Below are positions 1 through 5,067 of a DNA stretch of 6,777 nucleotides, one piece after another (the first letter of the stretch is position 1; each line of letters begins with the position of its first letter). Position numbers and translations under genes: made by a program. The DNA is from an uncultured Eubacteriales bacterium (GTDB taxonomy: Bacteria; Bacillota; Clostridia; UBA1381; UMGS1253). The notes under the pieces are model-generated. The model was not told the origin of the DNA. It saw only the letters and a program-made list of their open reading frames with translations, and searched no databases. The stretch lies in NCBI GenBank assembly GCA_900550065.1, contig URQR01000113.1, positions 1 through 6,777 on the forward strand. The letters are read 5' to 3'.

Positions 1-915
1 GTGACGGGCGCAAAGCTTGACCCAAGCGACCCGGAGGATGTACTTAAAAACAAAATCGAAGCATATGCCATGCTCGGGTACGACTACACCACCATGCACG
101 CGAGCGACTTTGTTTTCCCGCACAAACAAAATGAACACGGCAAGGCGAGCGTTTCGGTCAACGAAGGTGCAATCATCACAGACCCGGAGAGCTACAAAGC
201 CTACCAATGGCCTGACCCGGAGGCGGCCTACAACGGGCGGCTCGAGCGTCTTGCGCCGTATCTGCCCGAGGGGATGAAGTTCGTCGTATACGGGCCGAGC
301 GGCGTACTGGAAAATGTCATGGCGCTGACCGGCTACGACAACCTGTGCTATATGCTGGCCGACGAGCCGGAGCTGGTTGAGGAGATTTTTTACATGGTGG
401 GGAGCCGGCTGGTGAAATATTACCAGCAGATTGTGAATCTGGACTGTGTCGGCGCGCTGATTGCCAACGACGACTGGGGCTTTAATACGCAAACCATGCT
501 GTCCACAGCGGATATGCGGCGGCTGGTATTTCCGTACCACAAGCAGATAGTGGAAACGGCACACGGTGCGGGTAAGCCGATTTTCCTCCACTCCTGTGGC
601 AATTTGGAGCGCGTGATGGACGACGTGATTGACAGCATAAACTACGACGGAAAGCATTCCTATGAGGACAAAATTATGTCGGTGGAGGAAGCGTATGACC
701 GCTACGGCGGACGCATTGCCATCATGGGCGGAATCGACATGGACTACGTCTGCCGCGCCGACCCGAAGGACGTGTATAACCGTAGCCTTGCCATGCTTGA
801 AAAAACAGGCGGGAAGGGATATGCGCTTGGCACGGGCAACAGCATTCCAGAGTATGTGCCGTATGAGGGATATTTTGCTATGATTGCGGCGGCGTTAAAT
901 AATGAGATGAAATAA
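1..915 (+). CDS. URO-D family protein (cobamide methyltransferase-like TIM barrel), 5'-partial
   Basis: Member of the uroporphyrinogen decarboxylase-like superfamily, which includes both haem-pathway decarboxylases and MtaA/MtbA-type corrinoid methyltransferases. The readable part is 304 residues, whereas the family usually has about 340-370, and it opens directly in folded-domain sequence. The GTG at base 1 is therefore probably internal and the true start lies upstream of the window. Visible motifs are DDWG at residues 157-160, the metal-type HSCGN at 197-201 (His197, Cys199), and a C-terminal loop GTGNS at 277-281 followed by IPEYVP. In MtaA/MtbA enzymes zinc is held by HxC plus a late Cys; this late loop has no Cys, and the only Cys after 199 is Cys251. 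A true haem-pathway HemE is unlikely. More probable is one of the many Clostridial URO-D-like methyltransferase paralogues of unknown substrate. It is followed within 10 nt by a strong terminator. Family confident; reaction unknown. Confidence 0.85.
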   Translation: MTGAKLDPSDPEDVLKNKIEAYAMLGYDYTTMHASDFVFPHKQNEHGKASVSVNEGAIITDPESYKAYQWPDPEAAYNGRLERLAPYLPEGMKFVVYGPSGVLENVMALTGYDNLCYMLADEPELVEEIFYMVGSRLVKYYQQIVNLDCVGALIANDDWGFNTQTMLSTADMRRLVFPYHKQIVETAHGAGKPIFLHSCGNLERVMDDVIDSINYDGKHSYEDKIMSVEEAYDRYGGRIAIMGGIDMDYVCRADPKDVYNRSLAMLEKTGGKGYALGTGNSIPEYVPYEGYFAMIAAALNNEMK

Positions 916-923
916 AATTTTAT

Positions 924-967
924 AAAAATAATACCGTGGCTACAAACGCAGTCGCGGTATTATTTTT
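924..967. terminator. Bidirectional intrinsic terminator between convergent genes
   Basis: Perfect 13-bp arms at 924-936 and 955-967 (AAAAATAATACCG and its reverse complement) are extended inward by five further pairs, two of them G-T (937-941 with 950-954). This leaves an 8-nt loop at 942-949. Because the outer stem is A-rich on one arm and T-rich on the other, each strand ends in a T-tract after a GC-containing core. It lies 8 nt after the URO-D-like stop and 30 nt after the stop of the zinc-ribbon gene read from the other side. It can therefore serve both transcripts. Confidence 0.88.
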
Positions 968-997
968 ATTCATCTAAATATTATCACTCATGTAACA

Positions 998-1693
998 TTA
1001 TTTTATCGTACAGGATGTAACTTTATTAGTGCTATTTTTAATTTTTACTTCAAAGGTACGGATATAGCTTCCGGAACCGTCAGAATACCCTGTAGTAGCT
1101 TTTCCATATTTATCATAGAGATATAGCTTTCCGTATACAACAGTATAATCTTTTTGTTTTTCTGTTTTGTTAATTTTGTATTTTGTGCTACCGGGATCAG
1201 CCATTTTGTATTTTTTCTTAACTTCCGAATACAAGGCCGAAGTCGCTAAAGTTTCATAATAATCATCGGAATAATTCGCGGATCCTTTTTTTGTTGTAGA
1301 AGATGAACTGCTGGCTGTAGACGTCTTGGCAGGTTTACTGTTGTTATGCAAAACACTACCGCCGATTGAAACTCCGATAATCAAAACGAGGACAACCGCT
1401 CCAATTATTCCATAAAGCTTTGGCTTTGCCTTTATAGATGCAACTATATTTTTTACAAAGGAACGGGGTTTGGCTGGAGTAACGTGGCTGTCGATCACTG
1501 CGTTATTTTCTATCCCGTTCTCCGCTACAGCCGCGCCGCACTGAGCACAAAACTTAATGTCGGGGGTTAATTCAGCGCCGCATTTACAAAATTTCGGCGC
1601 ATCTTCCTTCGTGTTGTCTTCGACTTTTGCGCCGCACTCATGGCAAAACGATGCGTCTTCCTTTAATTCTGCATTGCAGAACTTACAATTCAT
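998..1693 (-). CDS. Double zinc-ribbon, single-pass membrane protein of unknown function
   Basis: A 231-residue protein counted from the ATG at 1693. Two zinc-ribbon modules come first: Cys3/Cys6 with Cys17/Cys20 (CxxC pairs), then Cys36/Cys38 with Cys49/Cys52, where the first pair is the shorter CxC. A basic stretch at about 75-92 leads into one hydrophobic helix at about 93-115. A Ser/Thr/Lys linker at about 119-137 and a polar Tyr/Lys-rich domain of about 90 residues follow. By the positive-inside rule the ribbons are cytoplasmic and the C-terminal domain lies outside. This layout is common in Clostridia, but the function is not known. An in-frame ATG at 1702 (three extra residues) is possible; I prefer 1693 because AGG at 1703-1705 sits 9 nt before it but directly abuts the 1702 ATG, and family members usually start two or three residues before the first Cys. 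The gene is visibly more AT-rich than the ABC operon. It lies about 40-50 nt behind the isomerase gene and is probably co-transcribed with it. Confidence 0.85.
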   Translation of the reverse strand: MNCKFCNAELKEDASFCHECGAKVEDNTKEDAPKFCKCGAELTPDIKFCAQCGAAVAENGIENNAVIDSHVTPAKPRSFVKNIVASIKAKPKLYGIIGAVVLVLIIGVSIGGSVLHNNSKPAKTSTASSSSSTTKKGSANYSDDYYETLATSALYSEVKKKYKMADPGSTKYKINKTEKQKDYTVVYGKLYLYDKYGKATTGYSDGSGSYIRTFEVKIKNSTNKVTSCTIK

Positions 1694-1742
1694 TTTAGAC
1701 ATCCTATCTTACTATTTTTGATTCCTTTAAAGGGTTTCGTGT

Positions 1743-2483
1743 TTATACAAGCTTCTTTAAATTTTCTACGCTGATTTTTACCGCTTCGAGACAGTCCATA
1801 TCGTCTGCTTCCCACTCAATTACGAACCATTCCGGGTCGTTTTTCTTTGCCGCGCCGATGATTGCCTTGTGGTCCAAAATCCCGGTGCCGTACGGACAGG
1901 AGTCCTTACTGCCGTCTTCCTTGATTTTCATGTCTTTCAAATGCACCAGCGGGCAGCGGCTGCCGAGCTTTTCCAAGTATGCGAGCGTGTCGACCCCGGC
2001 ATACTCCGACCAGTAGGTGTCGAGCTCATAAGCCATCGTGTCGTCGCCGCTGAGCAGAATGTCGAACGCATATCTGCCGTCGAATTCATCAAACTCTTTA
2101 TGGTGGTTGTGGTAGCCGAATACCATTCCGTTTGCGCGCACCTTTTCATTATAGGCGAGAAATTCTTTGCTTAATGCCTCGCACTTTTCCTTTGTGTCAA
2201 TGTCCGCGCCCGGGCAGATGATATACTTGTTGCCAATCGTCTTGTTGTACGCAATTACACCGTCAATATCCTCGCGCAATGCGTCAATGCTGACATGCGA
2301 GCCGGAAACCGCAAGGCCGATCCGGTCTAATTCCTTTTTAAGTTCTTCTGCGGACAGGCCGCCGTACCCGGCAAACTCCACCCCGTCGTAGCCCATCTCT
2401 TTGACTGCTTCAAGCGTACCGATAAAGTCCTTTGCTGTTGCGTCTTTGACGCTCCAAAGCTGGAGCGATAATTTTGCTGCCAT
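1743..2483 (-). CDS. Sugar phosphate isomerase/epimerase (xylose isomerase-like TIM barrel)
   Basis: A 246-residue cytoplasmic protein of the AP-endonuclease-2/xylose-isomerase-like TIM-barrel family, whose members isomerise or epimerise sugars and cyclitols or act as related dehydratases using a divalent metal. Visible family marks are QLWSVKD at residues 8-14 (strand 1), GVEFAGY at 34-40, GYHNHHKEF at 123-131, ELDTYW at 153-158, HLKDM at 181-185 and the C-terminal EWE at 223-225. The likely metal or substrate ligands are among His125, Asp155, His181 and Glu223/225. The length is slightly short for the family (about 250-290) but all barrel marks are present, so it looks intact. The start at 2483 is supported by a strong GGGGG/GGAAG site at 2487-2495. 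It has its own promoter upstream and a small zinc-ribbon gene 40-50 nt downstream. The substrate cannot be read from sequence. Confidence 0.9.
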   Translation of the reverse strand: MAAKLSLQLWSVKDATAKDFIGTLEAVKEMGYDGVEFAGYGGLSAEELKKELDRIGLAVSGSHVSIDALREDIDGVIAYNKTIGNKYIICPGADIDTKEKCEALSKEFLAYNEKVRANGMVFGYHNHHKEFDEFDGRYAFDILLSGDDTMAYELDTYWSEYAGVDTLAYLEKLGSRCPLVHLKDMKIKEDGSKDSCPYGTGILDHKAIIGAAKKNDPEWFVIEWEADDMDCLEAVKISVENLKKLV

Positions 2484-2537
2484 TCTTCTTCCCCCTAAAA
2501 ATTGATATCTTAGATAATAAATTATATTCTATATGGT

Positions 2538-2566
2538 ATGATACTATAAAACAACGCATCTTGCAA
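2538..2566 (-). promoter_or_regulatory. Sigma-A-type promoter for the isomerase gene
   Basis: On the minus strand, TTGCAA at 2561-2566 (4 of 6 to the -35 consensus) and TATCAT at 2538-2543 (5 of 6 to the -10) are separated by exactly 17 nt. The predicted transcript start is near 2531, giving a leader of about 48 nt to the ATG at 2483. The intervening leader is very AT-rich and shows no riboswitch-like structure. Predicted by eye only. Confidence 0.55.
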
Positions 2567-2584
2567 TACAGAAACGTAAAAATT

Positions 2585-3589
2585 TTATCTGTTTACGCGT
2601 ATCAGCTCCGCTCTCCGGTCTTCTCCCGCGCCAAAGCGTGTGAGATACATCATGTTATCTTTAATAGAAAACACATCAAACGCTGTTTCGGTAATTGTTC
2701 CGACTTTTCTTTCCGGGCACGAAGGCGCCCATTGCTGCGCGTGCGAGCAAAGGGTGGTAATTGACAGCAGATCTCCGTCGTAGCGCAAATTATCATAGTG
2801 CACATGCCCGGCAATCAACGCCGCTGCGTTTTTACATTGCTTGATTGCATAGTAAACTCTCGCACCGTTTAATAGGCTTTCATACGGCTTTATTCCCTTT
2901 GGAAATCCTTCCGTTCCATAGATGCCCTCGTTACGCAGCGGAATATGGCTAAAAATAAGGATATGTTTCTCGGTTTTGAGCGCCTCCTGTTCAAGCCACA
3001 CCGCTTGTTTATCAGAAATTTCCCCTCGTTCCCAGCCGAAAGGATACTGCCCGTTTTTATCGATATAATAGGGGATATCACTCGTATCAAGGAAAATGAA
3101 ACGATAGTTTTCTTTCTCGAAGTCAATGTAATAGTAGTTTTTTTCCGACGGACAATCTCTCATACAAATTTTGTGCAGCTCGTCCGGCAGAACTGCAAAC
3201 TTTGTATTGTCAAGGCCTAAATCGGTGGCGTTCCCGATAGCGCTGTCATGGTTTCCGATACAGCTGTACACCGGTACGGACAGACGGTATAAAGCGTCCA
3301 TTGTTTCAATATATGATGCCCGTATTTTATCGGGGTCAGTGCTGTAATCATTACCGATATCTCCGCCGTTTACTACGCATTTTATCTCCGGGCAGCGGTC
3401 AAGAATATACTGTATGGACGAAATTGCGTCCGCCGCCAATTCGTACACACCGCCGTTGTCTTCTAAAAAGCTTTCGCCGATTCGATTATGTTCATCTGTT
3501 ATAAATACGAAATTCAGCGGTGCGTTAATCTCCTTAATCTTTTTTATTTTTTCATCGTAATGGTCTGTAAGGTAGGAAACGTTTTTCAT
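2585..3589 (-). CDS. Calcineurin-like metallophosphoesterase
   Basis: A 334-residue protein with the full set of dinuclear-metal phosphoesterase motifs in order: Asp32-x-His34 (in ITDEHN), GD at 76-77 (in NGGDIGND), GNHD at 112-115, SH at 214-215 (in FSHIPL) and GHVH at 261-264. These residues normally bind two metal ions and activate water to cut phosphomonoesters or phosphodiesters. No signal peptide or membrane segment is seen, so a cytoplasmic enzyme is expected. The motif spacing and length fit the class, and the gene looks intact. The substrate is unknown; cyclic nucleotide, phospholipid-derived diester and sugar-phosphate substrates are all found in the superfamily. The start at 3589 has AAAGGA about 10 nt upstream and a good promoter in the divergent region. 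It is transcribed away from the GntR/ABC operon and in the same direction as the isomerase gene about 100 nt downstream, but that gene has its own promoter. Confidence 0.92.
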   Translation of the reverse strand: MKNVSYLTDHYDEKIKKIKEINAPLNFVFITDEHNRIGESFLEDNGGVYELAADAISSIQYILDRCPEIKCVVNGGDIGNDYSTDPDKIRASYIETMDALYRLSVPVYSCIGNHDSAIGNATDLGLDNTKFAVLPDELHKICMRDCPSEKNYYYIDFEKENYRFIFLDTSDIPYYIDKNGQYPFGWERGEISDKQAVWLEQEALKTEKHILIFSHIPLRNEGIYGTEGFPKGIKPYESLLNGARVYYAIKQCKNAAALIAGHVHYDNLRYDGDLLSITTLCSHAQQWAPSCPERKVGTITETAFDVFSIKDNMMYLTRFGAGEDRRAELIRVNR

Positions 3590-3645
3590 ATTATATTATC
3601 CTTTCATAGCTGCAACGCAAGTGATTTATATTGTTTGATTTGTAA

Positions 3646-3674
3646 ATAGTACCACAATTTATTTTTAATTTCAA
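3646..3674 (-). promoter_or_regulatory. Promoter for the metallophosphoesterase gene
   Basis: On the minus strand TTGAAA at 3669-3674 (5 of 6 to the -35) is followed after 17 nt by TACTAT at 3646-3651 (4 of 6 to the -10), with an extended -10 TGG directly before it. The predicted start is near 3639, about 50 nt ahead of the ATG at 3589. Its -35 lies only 18 bp from the -35 of the opposite promoter. Confidence 0.6.
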
Positions 3675-3692
3675 TAAATATTTAAAAAAGTG

Positions 3693-3721
3693 TTGACAGA
3701 GGTAAAATCATATGGTATATT
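3693..3721 (+). promoter_or_regulatory. Strong promoter for the GntR-ABC operon
   Basis: Perfect -35 TTGACA at 3693-3698, a 17-nt spacer ending in the extended -10 TGG, then TATATT at 3716-3721 (5 of 6). The predicted start is near 3728. Such a near-consensus promoter would be strongly active unless repressed, and the -10 overlaps the left arm of an inverted repeat, which fits repression by the regulator encoded just downstream. Confidence 0.78.
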
Positions 3722-3752
3722 AACTGTATTAATACAAATGATACAGTTAATA
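3718..3752. promoter_or_regulatory. Probable operator for the YtrA-type repressor
   Basis: Perfect 12-bp inverted repeat: TATTAACTGTAT at 3718-3729 and ATACAGTTAATA at 3741-3752, with an 11-nt spacer. Nested in it is a 12-bp perfect palindrome, TGTATTAATACA, at 3725-3736. A further copy of the half-site ATACAGTT occurs at 3759-3766, 18 nt from the one at 3741-3748. The repeat spans the -10 and the predicted transcript start. GntR proteins bind as dimers to such palindromes and short YtrA-type ones usually control their own operon; that this protein binds here is inference. Confidence 0.7.
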
Positions 3753-3771
3753 CGGTTCATACAGTTTGCAG

Positions 3772-3793
3772 AAAGGAGTGGAGCGATGTGATG
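3772..3793 (+). promoter_or_regulatory. Ribosome binding site and start region of the GntR gene, with an AUG-UGA start-stop
   Basis: AAAGGAG at 3772-3778 lies 7 nt before an ATG at 3786 that is followed at once by TGA. The TGA shares its last A with the ATG at 3791, in the GntR frame. A GTG at 3788 is also in the GntR frame. A second weaker GGAG at 3780-3783 is 7 nt from the 3791 ATG. I chose 3791 because it begins MFSLSY ahead of RPIYEQI, as in YtrA-type proteins. Confidence 0.55.
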
Positions 3794-4171
3794 TTCAGTT
3801 TGAGCTATAACGACCACAGGCCAATCTATGAACAGATTAAAGAAAAGTTTAAGCAGCTTATTATCAGCGGAGCGATGCCGACGGACGCGCAGCTGCCGTC
3901 CGTGCGGGATTTGGCACAGCAGATGGCGATTAATCCGAACACGATTCAGCGGGCGTATAAGGAGCTGGAGGCGGAAGGGTATATCTACTCTGTGCGCGCA
4001 AAGGGGAGTTTTGTCGCGCCGGTGCAGAAGAGCGCCCTACAGGAGCGGTGCGCGTTTCTGCTGTCCGGCCTTGTCAAAACGGTGAAGGAGCTCGCGTTTG
4101 CGGGTGTGCCGAAGGCGGATGTGCTTGCGAGAGTGGAGAGCGTTTACAGTGAAGGGGGAAGCGTATTGTGA
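3791..4171 (+). CDS. GntR family transcriptional regulator, YtrA subfamily
   Basis: A 126-residue DNA-binding protein, probably the repressor of its own operon. The N-terminal winged helix-turn-helix fills about residues 8-77: RPIYEQI at 10-16, LPSVRDLA at 35-42, the recognition-helix region NPNTIQRAYKELE at 48-60, and the wing GSFV at 72-75. Only about 50 residues of helical C-terminus follow, with no FadR, UTRA or aminotransferase effector domain. This short form is the hallmark of the YtrA subfamily, whose members sit in front of ABC transporter genes. Here the stop codon overlaps the GTG of the ATPase gene by 4 nt, and an inverted repeat overlaps the promoter. By analogy with Bacillus YtrA, it may be released from DNA under envelope stress or by a small ligand. 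An in-frame GTG at 3788 would add one residue. Confidence 0.93.
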   Translation: MFSLSYNDHRPIYEQIKEKFKQLIISGAMPTDAQLPSVRDLAQQMAINPNTIQRAYKELEAEGYIYSVRAKGSFVAPVQKSALQERCAFLLSGLVKTVKELAFAGVPKADVLARVESVYSEGGSVL

Positions 4172-5067
4172 TTAAGGTTTGCGGGCTTACAAAAAAGTTT
4201 GATACGTTTGTCGCGCTCGACAATTTGGATATGCATGTCGAGAAGGGGAGCGTTTACGGGCTTGTCGGGCCGAATGGTGCGGGGAAAACGACCATCATTA
4301 AGCATATCACGGGCGTTTTGCAGCAAAATGCGGGCGATGTGTTCGTTGGCGACAGCAAGGTCTATGAAAATGTGGCGGTAAAGCAGAAGATGGTCTATAT
4401 TCCGGACGACGTGTTCTTCTTTCCCTCCTATACAATCAAAGACATGAAGAAATTCTACCGCCAGGTGTACGATACATGGAATGAGGAGCGGTTTGAGCGG
4501 CTAAGGGATGTGTTCGGAATTGACATCAGCCGCCGTGTTCAGCGTTTATCAAAAGGTATGCAAAAGCAGGTCGCTTTCTGGCTCGGAATTTGTACCATGC
4601 CGGATGTGATGATTTTAGACGAGCCGGTCGACGGGCTTGACCCGGTGATGCGCCGCAAAGTATGGAGCCTGATTTTGCAGGATGTTGCAGAGCGGGGGAC
4701 AACAGTGCTGATATCGTCGCATAACCTGCGCGAATTAGAGGATGTGTGCGACCATGTTGGAATTATGCATCAAGGGCGTGTCGTGCTTGAAAAGCGGCTT
4801 GACGATATTAAGTCCGACGTACACAAGTTGCAGGTTGCGTTTAGCGGCGGACTTCCGGACGCTTTGGCTAAGGAGCTTGCGCCGATGCATGTGTCCGAAT
4901 ATGGCAGCGTGCACCTAATGATTGTGAAGGGGGACTACGACGCGGTTATGGACACCGTAAACAAATACAATCCTGTTTTGGTTGACCTTCTGCCGCTTAC
5001 ACTGGAAGAAATTTTTATCTATGAATTAGGGGGGCTTGGATATGAAATCAAAGACGTCATTCTTTAA
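4168..5067 (+). CDS. ABC transporter ATP-binding protein (YtrB-like)
   Basis: A 299-residue cytoplasmic ATPase that would power the permease encoded next. Motifs in order are Walker A GPNGAGKTT at 34-42, signature LSKGMQKQ at 126-133, Walker B VMILDE at 146-151 followed by the D-loop GLDP at 155-158, and the switch histidine in SSHN (His184). All catalytic residues including Glu151 are present. The usual Q-loop glutamine is replaced in YIPDD at 77-81 by Asp80. Residues from about 205 on form a short C-terminal accessory region, as is usual in the CcmA/YtrB-type exporter ATPases. It starts with GTG at 4168, with AAGGGGG at 4152-4158 placed 9 nt upstream, overlaps the GntR stop by 4 nt and overlaps the permease start by 26 nt. 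Tight translational coupling of the three genes is expected. Two copies would pair with a permease dimer; the substrate is not known. Confidence 0.95.
   Translation: MIKVCGLTKKFDTFVALDNLDMHVEKGSVYGLVGPNGAGKTTIIKHITGVLQQNAGDVFVGDSKVYENVAVKQKMVYIPDDVFFFPSYTIKDMKKFYRQVYDTWNEERFERLRDVFGIDISRRVQRLSKGMQKQVAFWLGICTMPDVMILDEPVDGLDPVMRRKVWSLILQDVAERGTTVLISSHNLRELEDVCDHVGIMHQGRVVLEKRLDDIKSDVHKLQVAFSGGLPDALAKELAPMHVSEYGSVHLMIVKGDYDAVMDTVNKYNPVLVDLLPLTLEEIFIYELGGLGYEIKDVIL

Noticed and set aside
1..3. GTG at the window edge as the true start of the URO-D-like gene
   Set aside because: The protein would lack roughly 40-60 N-terminal residues typical of the family, and upstream sequence is not available to show a ribosome site.
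1724..1733. Perfect palindrome CCTTTAAAGG between the isomerase and zinc-ribbon genes
   Set aside because: No loop and no T-run directly after it, so not an intrinsic terminator; the AAAGGA within it is too far from the zinc-ribbon start to be its ribosome site.
1742..1747. TATAAA on the minus strand as a -10 for the zinc-ribbon gene
   Set aside because: No acceptable -35 lies 16-18 nt upstream and there is no extended -10 motif; read-through from the isomerase gene is simpler.
1869..2174. Plus-strand open frame of 101 codons opposite the isomerase gene
   Set aside because: Antisense shadow of a well-supported TIM-barrel gene; no start signal or family match.
2575..2597. CGTAAA/TTTACG inverted repeat at the end of the phosphoesterase gene as a terminator
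   Set aside because: Only a 6-bp AT-rich stem with an 11-nt loop overlapping the stop codon; too weak and lacks a following T-tract in the right place.
2474..2764. Plus-strand open frame crossing the gap between the isomerase and phosphoesterase genes
   Set aside because: Its start and most of its length are antisense to supported genes, its composition is not protein-like, and no promoter or ribosome site precedes it.
5036..5038. TTG as the permease start
   Set aside because: It is only 1 nt from the AGGGGGG site, while the ATG at 5042 is in frame with ideal 7-nt spacing.
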